Numbered from the stretch's first letter, positions 23,081-35,919 are shown. The stretch is 64,000 nucleotides of DNA from Ptychodera flava (GCF_041260155.1 NW_027248277.1:4252501-4316500), one strand, 5' to 3'. Translations and numbers: made by a program. The notes: generated by a model not told the origin, from the letters alone.

Positions 23081-24981
23081 GGTGAAGAATTAATGGAAAA
23101 GCTTGGATGTCAGGTGTTTATCCTTGTCTCAGAAGATGGAATCTGTTCCAGTTTTATGGGAAGTGAAGTCTTCCTGAAAGATTTCTGTTCCTCTGGATTG
23201 AGAGTAAAACCAATGGATGTTCTCAGAATGAGGAAAATTATTCAGACACAACCAAACTATTGGATCGCAGAAGACAATGGATGTAGTCAACAAATATTGT
23301 ACAGAAGTAAACAACAAGAAACAGACAGCAATATTCAAAATAACCAATCTGTAAAATGTGAGATGGTAGAGACATCCCATTGCTTGTATGATACAATCTC
23401 CATGACAACTGTTAATGAGAGAGTTGAAATGGATGGTTACTTGGCAACCAATGACATGAACAGTGAGTTAATAAATGATAGAAAAGGTGTCAACGATGAT
23501 TATACTAAACAGAAGTGGTCTCTGAATCAGATATTGCAACTTTCGATGAAGAGGAAAAGACAACTGGTGTTTCCACAGAAACTGATGCAAATTGGGAGAT
23601 TTCTGACACAGAAACAATATCAGATGTGAATGATGAAACAATAAGTACTGTAAGTGGGCATAGCAGTGATATTGCTGCATCACCATGCAACCAAAGTGAT
23701 GATGACCAAAACTGTGGGAATCCCTTAGACTATGGGGATGGAAAGGTGTGTGAAAAAGATGACATAAAGACAAAAGAAGTAAACATAGAAACACAAGAGG
23801 GTGCTGTTGATAAGCAAGACATGCCAAAGAAGAGCAATATGATGAGAAAGCAGAGAAATTTGACAACTCAGGAGTTTAAGAAGACTAGAAAAAAGAAAAA
23901 AGGTGATAGCAAAGAAAAAAGGAAGAAAACCACTAGGATGGTTTCTGGAAGAAGACATTATATCCGTCGGAAGATCAGTTCCGAAAAGGATGTTGAACAT
24001 CACAGAGAAATGGTAAAGAAGGTCTTCACAGAATCAAATGATAATGCTGTATATTTATGTGAAAGATGTGGTTTGTCATTTAAGAGTTCCGGATTATTAG
24101 AAGTGCATCAACAGAGAGCAGCTTGCTCTGAAAGGAAATGTCGATTTTGTGGAAAGAAGTTTCCGCACAGAGAGTGGCAAGAACATTTGCTTAATTATCA
24201 TGTGACAGAATTAATTGTTTATGAGTGTCATGTATGTGAAAAACAGTTCTGGCAACATGCAACTTATTACAATCATGTGAAAGTGCATCAAGTCAACGGA
24301 AACCCTTTCACTTGTAATGAGTGTGGAGCCACATTCACATCAATGAAGTCATTGCGCAGTCATAAAGTGATACATGGTAGAGAACTTAAATGCGATTTCT
24401 GCGAATATAAGACTTATCATAAATATCAACTAAACATTCACATGAAACGACATAGCGATAGTGAAGCGTTCGACTGTAAATTCTGTGGTAAGCATTTGGT
24501 CAGTTCAGGTAGTCTGAGCATGCACATCCAACGATTTCATATTCAGTCGAAATATCAGTGTAAAGATTGTGGGAAGGAGTTTTCATTTCAAAGCATCTTA
24601 AATGAACACATAGCACGACATCATCAGGACAACATCAATTGTTTCATCTGTGAAAAGTGCGGTAAAGGTTTTCACACTAAGACACTACTTCATGACCACT
24701 TGAGACATACACACAGTGAAAGCCCTGTACAGTGTGAGGTCTGCGGGAAACAATTTAAACACCGCTCAAAGCTTTGGGTGCACTCACGAATTCATAACAA
24801 AGCCATGTATCAATCACACCAGTGTGAACTTTGCCCTAGAAAGTTCTTAAGTAGGTCAAATGTCAAAATGCATATGATATCAGCCCATTCTGATGAAAGA
24901 CCTCATCAGTGTCAGCTGTGTGGGTATTCCTGTAAACTTAAAGGTAACTTGACAAAACACATGAAAGTACACAACAGATAG
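23081..24981 (+). pseudogene. Zinc-finger gene A, last exon, frameshifted
   Basis: The exon starts GGTGAAGAA after a strong acceptor (pyrimidine tract ending TTTCCAG) and should encode GEELMEKLGCQV, a Ser/Asp/Glu-rich middle, a Lys/Arg-rich stretch, ten C2H2 fingers and one C2HC finger. Relative to genes B and C one base (a C) is missing after 23,515, codon 142 counted from the internal ATG at 23,093, so the first frame ends at 23,629. The finger region stays open from 23,515 in the shifted frame (488 codons). Either the gene has lost its N-terminal connection, or an assembly error removed a base, or an internal start gives a finger-only protein. Apart from this the exon is almost identical to gene B. 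Expected role: nuclear DNA-binding regulator, from the finger family, with no target known. Confidence 0.8.
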
Positions 24982-24995
24982 AGGGTCATGTCCAG

Positions 24996-25060
24996 CAGGG
25001 TGAACTTTGTAGGGGAAAGTTCATTAGCAGGCAAAAGGTCAAAGTGCACATAAATCTACC
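24996..25060 (+). pseudogene. Fossil zinc finger behind the stop of gene A
   Basis: Just past the stop, CAGGGTGAACTTTGTAGG and onward translate as QGELCRGKFISRQKVKVHI, an evident relative of finger 10 (HQCELC..KF.SRS.VK.H). The first cysteine has become glycine and the last histidine is gone. It is in a different frame from the gene. The same remnant follows genes B and C. Confidence 0.7.
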
Positions 25061-25103
25061 AATTGTTATGAATTGATCGATCATGAGACTACACAACATT
25101 TAA

Positions 25104-25359
25104 CCCTTTTCCTGCCAGACAGTATCACTTCCCCATCAGCCAAGTCAGTAAAAAGCGGTATTGAGCATGACGTTTTTTCATCCACTTGGTCTGTTATAGA
25201 ATCTTTAGTCCTTAAAAATCAATTTTACGGTATTTATGCTTTCAACAGTCTTCAAAATGTTGAATATTATGTTAAAATACACCATATGGAATATGTTGTA
25301 TTTCATTAATTTTAACCATCTTGACCTGATGGTGAAATATGGACTTGGCGGGAAAAGGG
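25104..25359. mobile_element. 256-bp MITE with TTAA target, unit 1 copy
   Basis: The ends CCCTTTTCCTGCCA and, reversed, CCCTTTTCCCGCCA are bounded by TTAA on each side. TTAA targets are typical of piggyBac and some related superfamilies. The same insertion is at 38,085-38,339, so it predates the split of units 1 and 2. Confidence 0.75.
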
Positions 25360-26327
25360 TTAATTTCTTCCAACTTTGACCAAGTATAGCCATGTTTTGC
25401 TGAATATTCACGGGTTATGACACTAAGTTACTGCACTCATTGCATGATGTGTTGAGTGACATATTACTGTTTTGATGAGTGTCCCAGCAATGATGCAAAA
25501 TACAGATTGGTGATGGGTGTATTTCATGATATTGACCAAATTTCACATTGTAAACCCTTGTATCATACACGGAAGTTGACCTTGTTTCTTGTATTCATAT
25601 GATATTTGTAGCAAAATGCAACTGTCACTTTTGATATTATTTGACAATAGGGCTGTACCATTTCATTTGAGGGGATTCAACCTTTCAACGAGAGTATTTT
25701 GTCGTTAATCTATCAAGAGAGGTTTCCACAAAATGAAGGATACTCAATGTATTTACTTTCAGCAGTGGAAATAAAATAAAGGAAGGAAAAGCAAAAATGG
25801 TGTTCTGTTTTGTAAAAAAATACCTCAACCCTTCACAACAGGTATGTGCTGTCTCCAGTGTTTTCAATAAATGGTTACGTGTTTATTGTTTAATTATTTG
25901 CGAGTCCGGCTTTCTTCTGACGTCCGATATAAAAGAGCCTGCCCCCAAAAGTACGGTAAGTGGTCTGTCAAAAATTGAGGCAAAGTCAAATTAATTTAGT
26001 GTTGTTCATTTCATGCATTTTGAGCAGGAGAGTGCATGACTAGCCTTGTACAGTAACCATTTCCAGTGCATCTATGAATGCATTCACTGTATGATCAAGA
26101 ATATTGTGTTCTTGGACGTTCGCCGGAACCACTACATGTAATATGAATTTATTACCTCAGAAAGAAAATGAGAAGAGTTTCATCCCATGTGTTTTATCAA
26201 AATAGTCAAAATGTAGTCAACCATGGATTGCATTTGGGAATTTAGAGGTTTGAGGATGTCATGCTATCCATCTCCATACAAGTGATTTGAAATAAACAAA
26301 ATGATGATGTTATCTTTTTAGCTCATA
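25360..26327. other. 3' flank of gene A
   Basis: Non-coding, about as similar to unit 2 as the intron. Possible polyadenylation signals AATAAA occur near 25,770. No gene. Confidence 0.5.
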
Positions 26328-26660
26328 TTTGCTATGTCCATAAATACCAAAAAGAGCTTATATGGTGAGTCGGTGGCGTATGTATGTATGTATGTATGTA
26401 TGTATGTATGTGTGTTTGCATGTATGTTTGTCTGTATGTATGTATGTAAGTATGTATGTATGTATGTATGTAAGTATGTATGTGCGGATGTACAGTATGG
26501 GTTGCGATGTGACGTTGTTCAAATGAACATGTCAGTGTCAAAAATATGCAAATTAGGTAAGAAAAAAGGGAAATCCTGCAAATGTGCGGAAGTGGTAGCA
26601 TTAACTGAAACAGCCCACAAATCTGAGTCAGAGCTTCTATGACCTCTAACCTATGTGTAT
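26328..26660. repeat. AGCTCATATTTG element fragment with (GTAT)n
   Basis: TTTTAGCTCATATTTG and AAGAGCTTATATGGT open a dispersed repeat also seen at 57,034. A GTAT microsatellite (about 26,378-26,484) sits within it. The unit 2 copy (39,297-39,590) has a shorter run. Confidence 0.75.
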
Positions 26661-28070
26661 GAAGTGTACCTATTATGTGTATGAGTGGTGGCAGTGACTG
26701 AAACAGCCACGGGAACAGCCAACTCCACTGACCTTGTGTCATTTCCTGTCATTGTTCATTAAGTGATACATATTATTACATACCGTATATTATGTGAATT
26801 GGGAAAATACATACTCATATGTTTAAACTCAGACAAGAAAAAATGAAAAGAACAAAGTAAAATATTTATGAACCTGTGTTTTTTAAAACCTTTATTGTAC
26901 TTTATGATCAAGATCCAAACTGGGATACGATTTCAATAAAGGCTTACTTTTAAATTACTTTACTTTACTTTACTTTACTTACATATTGGCAGACCTGCTG
27001 AAACCATGAAGGACTGTGTTGAAACATTCCTCTGCTAAGCGTGTTCCTAAAGTTGACTTCCAGAACCTACAGTTTCAGACCTTATTTACTTTTATCATTC
27101 TTGTTTTTCTGCTTTAAATATTTCTTGATAGACAAACTCAAACAAATTATGAGCTCACTGTCCTTGACGGTATTTTTTACACATTTGTATGATGATACTG
27201 ATTTAGCAAATATAAACAACACAACAACAATAACAACAAATAATTGTAGTGTATTTACAAAACCATAAAAGACAACAAATGAGGCTGTTTCAAATTTTAT
27301 CGTGAACAACTCGTATCACCCTGTGTTTCCTGTGTCTTTGATTATATCACTCAGAAAACGATGAACTCAGAAACCAGTCAGTCAACTGACTATAACTACA
27401 CATTACCAGTATATCACTATTCCATGTCAGTCGCATTTTAATTGGTGAGGCTGGGTGACTTGTAAATTTCGATGGTTTTCTTGGATTCGTTGATAATACA
27501 ATGGAAATAACAGGCTTCGCCCTGACCGTTAGCGTTTGTTTATGGTCGCAGGTGAGAGGAAAGCCAAAATAAATGGGCCCAGCAAGCCTCGCCTGTTAAT
27601 CTACTTCTGTCATTGGATTATTGCGATTATTGTCCTCTTGCTCTAGACTGAAAGATCCGTCACTCAATGGTGCTCTCTACGCTGCCCCAGAGTGTTCTCA
27701 AGCAACAGATCTTTCTATCTCGTTTTTGCCCATAAATAAATGTTAATGATCACGGTGACGCCCTGTGCTTGTTCTCAACCATCTCATTCCAAAGACACTT
27801 GTCAAAATATATTAATTATCTGAGTTTAATGTTTCTCCGTACAATGAACTTTTTTGAGGGTTGTGAGAGTTTTAGATCTTTTTACTAAATTTTACCAATC
27901 TGGAGTTTGTGTTAAGTTTTCAAAAGACAAAAATTAGAAAAGACAAGAATTACTTCAGTCATCAACAACCTCAATAAAAAACGAAGAAACATTAAATCCT
28001 TTTAAGCCATGATTGTCAGAATTGCTATGCCACATATTGTAACACTTATAAGTTTGTTTATTTACTGTGC
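26661..28070. other. Unit 1 non-coding flank
   Basis: It matches 39,591-41,035 of unit 2. It contains a TTTAC run near 26,955 and an AACAAC tract near 27,220 that is longer in unit 2. No gene recognised. Confidence 0.5.
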
Positions 28071-28075
28071 TTATT

Positions 28076-28460
28076 TATTTATTTATTCATTCATTCATTC
28101 ATTCATTCATTCATTCATTCATTCATTCATTTATTCATTCATACTTCATTACTTCATTACTCATTTCCTTACAGTCTCATTCAAGCTTACACAAAATTCC
28201 AAGGATTCAACAAATTTACCGATAACGTATCAAATCAACTGATAATGTATTGGATCAAGTGATTCATGGGAATAGATTCTTAGGGATAGATTTATCCTCG
28301 ATCAAACGATCAATTCATTGATCATTCCATAGATCGACCGATTGGTCGATCGACGTACTGATCTATGTTAATCGGTCGATATTTCTATCGATTGAATGAT
28401 TGAATAAATTGATCGCTTGCTCAACTAATAGAACGATTGAAAAATTTATCTATCTATCTA

Positions 28461-28506
<46 letters not shown>

Positions 28507-28740
28507 TTCGATCGATAGATATATCGATCGACGTATAGATAAATGAAGAGATAGTGTATCAAGTCAACCGATAATGTAGCCAAGTGAACAATAATGGTAT
28601 CAAATAAACCTATGATGTAATATTAATCAACCAATTATGTATCAAATCAACCAATAGCCTAGCCAAGTCCAACAGTAAAGATTCCAATCAACTGATAATG
28701 CATCAAGTCAACAAATAAATTATCAATCGATCGATAAAAC
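28076..28740. repeat. TTCA, GATC and TATC simple-sequence complex
   Basis: A TTCA run (28,078-28,142), reversed ~20-bp minisatellite units (ACCGATAACGTATCAAATCA), a GATC-rich tract and a TATC run (28,449-28,506), then more minisatellite. The unit 2 counterpart is 41,040-41,700. The order is mirrored with respect to the block at 1-365. Confidence 0.85.
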
Positions 28741-29690
28741 AAATGGAAACTAAAGATAAATGGAAACTAACTGAATATAAACCAGTGTTGTATCTTTCGT
28801 TTTTTTCAAAATCAATCAGTTACACCTTCAAAGTTACATATTAGACTATACTGTTTGACACAGTGAGTGTCTTATCGACACACTTTCTAAGTTGGGACTT
28901 GGAAAAAAGTTTTCTACATGGCCGATTATAAAATTTCGTTACTTACAACGTCAGTATATCAAAATGACAATAAGCCGTAAAATAATCGCAATCATACCTA
29001 TCCGTAATCCGATAACACTAGGTCAAAATTCGTAATAGGCCTACACTAGTTATAAACAAAGACAGAAAACAGCACAGAACAGACAGTAAAGCACCAGTAC
29101 ACACTCATGTAATTCTCATTCTGGGACTGAATTACAGGTAAATCTGGACTCATCGCTCAATTGAATTACTTATATTCAAAATTCAGCAATTTTGCAAGTT
29201 ACTCATGTAAACAAGCCAAGTCAACAGAGTTGCTTTTTCTTCCTTTTTTATCATTTCTTTCATGATTCACGTCAAGTCACATCTTAAGCTTATTTCAAGT
29301 AGGATTATTAAGACATCGCAAAATTATTTGGAGTAGTCGTACATAGTATAGTAGGCCTACTGATAGAAAATACCGCTTATGCCAAGAAAATAAAAGTTTA
29401 TTTGTCCTCGCTCGAATCAATTGAGACCCGCTGCGTCAACTTTTTTTCTGCTCATGAAATAAAATGAAAGAAAACCAAATTATAATACGACGATAGTGCA
29501 TAACACAGTGCTGTGTAAAACAGAACTGTAAACAAAATAACTGACACTAACATTCCATTCAGAACTGTACACATATGTCACTGTTATATAAAGCTGACAA
29601 AACTCTGCATTGCTGCACTAAAAGTCAAACCGCACAACTGTTGCTGTACAAAAATACTACAGCAACACTGCTGTGCATTTATCATATAGG
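28741..29690. other. Unit 1 distal flank
   Basis: Non-coding sequence matching 41,700-42,490 plus 47,491-47,620 of unit 2. Its position near 29,535-29,552 is the counterpart of the LINE insertion site. Confidence 0.6.
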
Positions 29691-30445
29691 CCTACCCATG
29701 CCCATATTGCTACATCCTAGTGACGTTCAACGTAAAATATCAGCCGTGATATTCACGATAAACGTCGAGATATGCACGATGAACGTCATCAGTTTTAGAG
29801 TTTTCCCGAACTACATTAGCAGTTTGTTGGTAAATAACGTAAACAACAAAATGGCTGCCGCTCCCCGCCTGCGATGCGATGTCGCCGACGTAAAAACTTG
29901 AAGGGCTTCGAGGAACACGGGTAGGCCTATTTCTGGTTGCAAAATACGGAAATATCACGTTGAGTCTTGAAATGTTTTCCCATGGTATTTTTTTGGTCAA
30001 GATCTAGCAAACATTCTGCCGTTCGCACGGCGCCGGCACTGTGCACGGTCTCCACCGAACAGGTAGTGAGCGCGTGGCGTGACAGCGATGTCGCGCGCGC
30101 GACGACTGTTGACATGGCAACTCTAAAGGTAAACTAACAAAATGGCGTCCCCTCTCCGCGCGAGCTCCATGCCGTACGACGATCGAAATCAGGATAGATT
30201 TAAAGTTGAGCAGTTTTTGATCGGTTACAGTTGTAATAGCATATTGCACCTTAAAATGTTCCTTCTGTATGACGATTTTTGTATCCCGGTGTCTTTCTTC
30301 TTGGGTTTCATTGAGATATGGACGACTTGCAGCGATGTCGCGCGTGATGTTCACATCTTCGTCGTATACTTTATGAATGAAGCCTGTTCACCTAAACATT
30401 CTGATATTTATGCGCAAGGCGAAATAAAGTAAAGCCTCAAAATTA
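29691..30445. promoter_or_regulatory. CpG-containing segment unique to unit 1
   Basis: Unlike its surroundings this stretch is rich in CG dinucleotides (GTCGCGCGCGCGACG near 30,090) and has two ATGs in good context, AACAAAATGGCTGCC at 29,850 and AACAAAATGGCGTCC at 30,141. The second opens 96 codons (30,142-30,432) of unknown similarity. It could be a promoter with a first exon, or part of an inserted element. Unit 2 has no counterpart. I do not recognise a gene. Confidence 0.3.
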
Positions 30446-30520
30446 AAGGTTTTTCGTTCTATTAGTAAAAATTCCCTAAAATTATGGGCATGGGTGTGAT
30501 AAATCGGTTATAGGGCCTAA

Positions 30521-30657
30521 ACCAATATCGCCTGTTCCTTGTGTCGTATCAGCATTCGTGTCATTTGTGCTGCGTCAGAAACTCGACTTCGTCTCGTGTC
30601 TGACGCAGCACAAATGACACTCATGCTGATACGACACAGGAACAGGTGATATTGGGT
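30521..30657. mobile_element. 137-bp near-perfect hairpin (foldback MITE)
   Basis: ACCAATATCGCCTGTTCC opens an arm of nearly 60 nt that returns as GGAACAGGTGATATTGG, with a ~20-nt loop around CTCGACTTCGTCTCG. Only one or two mismatches are visible in the arms. Confidence 0.8.
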
Positions 30658-30734
30658 AATAACCTCTAATTATCGGTTCGTTACTACGTTTTCGGGTTTG
30701 ATATGTTTCGGTCAGTTTCGGCGTTATCGGTTGT

Positions 30735-30855
30735 AGGCCTAACACGCCCCCAACGACTGCCGAAAGAGAAGTGATCCTAAGGGTTAAAGTTCACGCTGTT
30801 GGGTCTGTCACCTTGACTGTTTACCAGTCTTGCAGTCAACATTACGAAGACCACC
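30735..30855 (+). promoter_or_regulatory. Conserved 5' leader of zinc-finger gene B
   Basis: Counterpart of 366-493, with a short gap (GTCGCTCGAA is missing). Confidence 0.4.
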
Positions 30856-30924
30856 ATGGCAAGTAAAATCCTTGCGAATTCAAATTTGCAAAGGGAGATT
30901 ATGGTAGACTCACTTTTTTATCAG
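30856..30924 (+). CDS. Zinc-finger gene B, first coding exon
   Basis: 23 codons in the same frame as genes A and C, with the same ACCACCATGG start context and the same CAG|GTAGGT donor. One residue differs (K14 to E). The next exon candidates are 35,920 and 36,059, both phase 0. Confidence 0.65.
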
Positions 30925-31018
30925 GTAGGTACATGTAGACGTCCAAAGCAGTAAGGGATTTACAATTTCTCGCCGTAGTGAGCTGCAGCAGGCGGGATTC
31001 ACAGTAGCTGTCACCTCG

Positions 31019-31633
31019 CAGCTGCAAAATTGTAGCGATACGGTGAGGCGGTCGGTGATTTTTGGTTTTTGCGACTTCGCTCACCAGTAGCGCTGTAACT
31101 TGTAAGGCCGATGGCCCTGGGGAGTACATCATATAAGCGCACCCCACTCGACCAGGCGTGTTGATGTGGAATGCAACATATTTACTGCATTTGGTCGTAC
31201 CGATTTATCACTACTGAAAAACAGTATACTGCACTAACTTTGTCGTTTATGGGGTTTGGAATTTGTTCAAACACGACGATCGCGTTCTGAAAACATTGAG
31301 CGTGGGGCGTCGGTGTTTGTGGGAGCCGCCATTACCGGAAGTTGGTAATGACGGCTCCAAGAAATGTTTCGGAACGCGATCGTCGTGTTTGAACAAATTT
31401 CAAACCCCATAAATGACAAAGTTAGTGCAGTATACTGTTTAGTCTTCAGTAGTGATAAATCGGTACGACCAAATGCAGTAAATATGTTGCATTCCACATC
31501 AACACGCCTGGTCGAGTGGGGTGCGCTTATATGATACTCCCCAGGGCCATCGGCCTTGTAGGGCTACTGGTGAGCGAAGTCGCAAAAACCAAAAATCACC
31601 GACCGCCTCACCGTAGCGGTACAATTTTGCAGC
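31019..31633. mobile_element. Palindromic foldback element, complete unit 2 copy
   Basis: Arms from CAGCTGCAAAATTGTAGC to TACAATTTTGCAGCTAG close on a centre near 31,345. The flanks hold near-duplicates of GGGATTCACA, and unit 3 has a single GGGATTCACATGGATA at the matching place. So this is an insertion, absent from unit 3. Confidence 0.85.
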
Positions 31634-32538
31634 TAGATTCACAGGGGATTCACATGGATAAAGTATGGCCTGTGGCGTGTGGGCCGGGCAGCTGCAGATC
31701 TGGTTTTACCGTTCGACCCAAATAACCAAGGCAAAACCTCGAGCTACTGTACTGCAGCTGGGGGCCGGGGTGACTCGTTTACAGTGCTTATTATAATACT
31801 TCTAGCTAGCCGTCGAGCGGTTAGTTGTTGCATGGTTGTCACCTGAGTGACAGTACTAAACCAACCCATACAGGCGCCCGACACCGTCGCAGCTCTGCTC
31901 TTTTGGTAGCCCAATGGCTCCACGGCCTCCAGTCTGAGGGACTTCGGCCGACATTCGGCTGGAGCAGGACGACATGAATGGTAATTGATACCCACAAGAC
32001 CATGGATTTTGAGAAAAGTTGTTTACATTGTAAGGTTCACTTTTGGGGCTCGAAAAGGGTTTTACGAATCATGAGAGTCAGTAGATATGTAACTGAATAT
32101 GTGCCGGTACAACACAGGCCTTTCTCTTCCTCGAACTAGAATTTAGAACAGACCATGGACTTATAGTATAATTTCCAAAAGAAGTATTTCAACCGTTTGC
32201 ACAGTGAAAGGACCAAACTCTTTCTTCATCAATGCATATTAGATGAGCCGTACGACAGATGACTCAAAAATAACCAACCAGCTTTTGCCCAGCCTTGCAT
32301 CTCCAACTGGTAGATGTAACTTTACTGTGGGTCATACCGGGGGGGGGGGGTCATATGATTATTATCACAATATTGCCAGTAGCTGGAGAAAATAGTGGCA
32401 TAGGTTTTCATGAAACATGTCAGGAACCAAAAACCACATCCTGTGTTGAAATGCTTTACAGCGCTGTCTTCAAAATTGACCATGAGACCAGGAAATTGTA
32501 TTATGCTTTCACTTAATAAAATGGGAACATCTTTTGTT
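31634..32538. other. Unit 2 intron segment
   Basis: Conserved with unit 3 (50,540-51,475). Unit 1 lacks the part corresponding to about 31,863-32,345. A long G run near 32,338 differs in length between the copies. No gene. Confidence 0.6.
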
Positions 32539-34487
32539 AGTCCCCACGGACACCGTCCGGGGGGACATAGGTTTGGTCATGTCCGTGCGTGCGTCCGTCC
32601 GTCCGTTCACACAGATATCTCAGACATGCCCTGGTCAATTTCTTTCAAACTTTGCACAATGATAGTACCCTACCCCATACAGATGCACGTCGATTTGTTT
32701 CACAATGCGATCAAATTTGGCCGTGTTAGAGGACTTTTTAGTTTACATGTCCATAGACTCCCATGTATAAGGCAGATCTCCATAGACTCCCATGTATAAG
32801 GCCACGAAAAATAAAAAATTAGTTTCTCATCGTATTCATATTGCAAAAAGGATGCAGTGACACAGTTTTTAGTCCCCACCGATGAAGTCCAGGGGGCTTA
32901 TAGATTGGGTCATGTCCGTCTGTTCGTCCATCCGTGAGTCCCTCCGTTCACGCAGATATCTCAGACACTTTGACAAAATGTCATGTGACCTCAATGACCT
33001 TTGACCTCAAATATACATATTTGTCCATAACTCAGTAACCACAAGTGCTACAACCTTCATATGGCACAAGATCACTAATTCACTTCCGGGTTCGTTACCC
33101 ACGAAGATAGTTCGGAAGAAAGATAGTGCAGACCTTGAAGTTTTGATATCTGCATGGATGCTTGTTTAGTTTGAACTTTAACGTCAAGAATTTTTGTAAA
33201 GATATTTTTCTGCCTGAATCAAAATGCAGACTATTGTGAATAATGGCTGAAGCATTTGGTGGTAATATGAGGAGTTCTAGGGCTAATAGAAATCATAACA
33301 ATAAGCCTGAAATTTCTAAAAAAACACCACTGAGGACTCTATTTTCATCGCTATCTCAAAATTTCCGTGGACTTGCCCACACGAAAAATTAATCAGTAGT
33401 CAAGCTGACATTGACCTAACACCTGTTAAGAGGATTCGTGCTGCTGAATGTTTTAAAATAGGAAAATCGAGCTCAACGCTACTGTGGTGGCCTATGGGAA
33501 ATGAATTAGTGGTCTTGTGCCATATGGTATGATGGGACACCTTATGACGCCACATATTGTACCTCATTAATTATGTGCATATCTAATTTTTGGCGAACCA
33601 ATAGAGCTAGAGGTCTGATTTTTGGTATATAGGGATAACTTAGCAATACAATTATTTTGACAAAATGTCACATGACCTCGGTGACCTTTGACCTCAAATA
33701 TACTTATTTGTCCATAACTCAGTAACCACAAGTGCTACACCCTTCATATTTGGTATGATTTGACACCTTATGACACACATATTGTACCTCATTTATTATG
33801 CACATATCTAATTCTGAGCAAGCCAATAGAGCTGGATGTCTGATTTTTGGTATATAGGGATAACTATAGGAGAGAAATTTTTTGACCAAATGTCATGTGA
33901 CCTTGATGACCTTTTACCTAAAATGTATGTTTATGTCAATAAATAAGTAACCACAAGTGCTATGTCCTTTGTATTTAGTAGGATGGGAGACCTTATGACA
34001 AAACACGCTTTACCTCATTAATTATGTACACATCTAATTCTGTGCAAGCGAATAGAGTAGAGGTCTGATTTTTGGCATATAGATCATTGATTAGCAATAC
34101 AATTTTTTTTTCAAAATGTCACGTGACCTCGATGACCTTTGACCTTGATTGTACATATATATGCATATCTCAGTAATCACAAGTTCTATAGCCTCCAATT
34201 TTGATAGGATATGAGACCTTAAGATGTCACATCTTGTACCTCAATTATTATGCACATATGTATTTCTTGGCTGGCCAATACTGCTAGAGGTCTGATCTTT
34301 TTTCCCCGATTTAGAACCATAACATAGACATGCCTCATGTGTTGCAAATTGGGAACAACGACATTGACCTATGTGCCCATAGATCTCAACATATACACTC
34401 CAGTGATACTTCTTAATGACCACATTTCCCTGTTCCATCAAGACTAATACTCCTATTACAAGTGGGGACTATGTCATTGTCAATGAC
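32539..34487 (+). mobile_element. AGTCCCC-type element, complete unit 2 copy
   Basis: It starts with the hairpin AGTCCCCACGGACACCGTCC and ends with GGGGACT followed by the hairpin GTCATTGTCAATGAC. The flanks carry TTGTT on both sides (32,534-32,538 and 34,488-34,492) and unit 3 keeps the undivided site at 51,470. Inside are a second start-like block (32,873) and ~290-bp units with TTGTCCATAACTCAGTAACC. The end hairpins, the internal tandem units and insertion at T-rich sites recall Helentron-type non-autonomous elements, which is an inference. Confidence 0.75.
33065..33519. mobile_element. 455-bp hAT-like MITE nested in the AGTCCCC element
   Basis: The ends CACAAGATCACTAATTCA and, reversed, CACAAGACCACTAATTCA are inverted. 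The target duplication is CATATGG, perhaps 8 bp with one mismatch. Unit 1 has the empty site near 18,965. An 8-bp duplication with CA ends fits hAT-type elements. A short open frame inside is not recognisable. Confidence 0.7.
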
Positions 34488-34492
34488 TTGTT

Positions 34493-35919
34493 TGTGAGAG
34501 GAATTAGTGTTGACATATCAACTTTCAGTTGGTAGAGGGAACCCAGACTGAATCTGATCTAGACAAACTGTGCTCCAGTACAACAGTGCGCTGTTATGTT
34601 TTAACCAATTTCATTCAAAATTATAACTGTTTGCATTTTGGTGTATCCAAAAAAATGATAAGAGCAAGAAAAGTCGATGTGGTCAAGGGTTAAAATCGAT
34701 GTAGTCAACAATTTTTTGAATTATATCTTATGAGGAAAGACTCCATCACATTACATTGTCAGGTGCAATTATCAGCTAGGCAGTAATATAAGTAATATAT
34801 ATAAAGGAATCCACACTTCAAAAGTTGAAACATTGTCTAGCAGAAAGCCAGATGAAGTCAAAATAACACAAACATCAACACACTGGTGTCTGACCTCATG
34901 GTAGACAATGTTTCAACTTTTGCAGACAGAGTTGATTCCTCTATCACAGCCTAGCTAATAATTGCATGTGATAAACTCTTTCCTCATAAAATGTCATTAA
35001 GAAACGGTTGACCACATCGACATTACTGTTGTACCACATCAATTTTACTGTTGTACCACATTAAATATAACTGTTGTTTTTATCAATTTTTCAACGTACT
35101 AAAATGCAAATATAGTACAGGGAAGAGCTATGAAAGTCATTTTGGTTGTATGATATTATCAGTTGTTTTGTAAATTTGGCCCCTTATGTGTGTTGTGAAT
35201 TCCAAATGATGTGTACACACATGCCTAAACTGATTTCTTTCGAACCCAGCGTTAAGACAGCATATGATAGCAAACATATGATATGAACATCAATTGTTAT
35301 TAAAGTAACTGATCCAATGCATTTAATTGACAGTCATTAAATACAAAATCCTGTATGCTGTTACTCTGGTTCAGCGTGAATGAAGTTTACTCACATGATT
35401 GAAATGTGAACTAAAAGCTCACCATGTTAATAAACAGATCAGGAAAGAGACAACACATCAGTTTCTTTGGTACACACAGAATAAGTTCTTTAAAACCTTT
35501 TGAATGCAAATGTCAATTTTGTCAACTATGGGAAATATAACCAAGGTAATTTTCTTTTCAAATACTGACAATTTTTTAAATATTTTTCTAAAATTTTGTC
35601 CCAAAACAACATTCACTGATGGGTAATGACAATTTAGTCCAAAATTATCAAAAAAGAACAGAAAAAAAAATTAGGGAAACTTTTGTTCTAGAATTTTAGT
35701 GGGAAACATTACAGCACACCGGCAAAATGAATTACCCATAATTCAGTTTGATTTGCACACATGACTTCAGAATTTTTTTAACATTTTCAGTTCTGCCTGA
35801 AAGCAATAATATAAAATCGCTGGATAATTGATTAATTATATCTATTTAAAGTATGTTTAGATGTTTCAGTATAAATTTCAAAGAAACCATTAAATAACCA
35901 TAAAAGTCACATTCTGCAG
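34493..35919. other. Unit 2 intron, 3' part
   Basis: Conserved intron matching 19,531-20,805 plus 22,781-22,941. No gene. Confidence 0.7.

Noticed and set aside
23468-24003. Minus-strand frames opposite the zinc-finger exon, also at 36,477-36,984 and 55,223-55,737
   Set aside because: Shadows of the coding strand. They are His/Ser/Phe-rich because the sense strand is Asp/Glu/Lys-rich.
26332-26742. 136-codon minus-strand frame rich in IHTY
   Set aside because: Translation of the GTAT microsatellite. The unit 2 copy changes length with the repeat.
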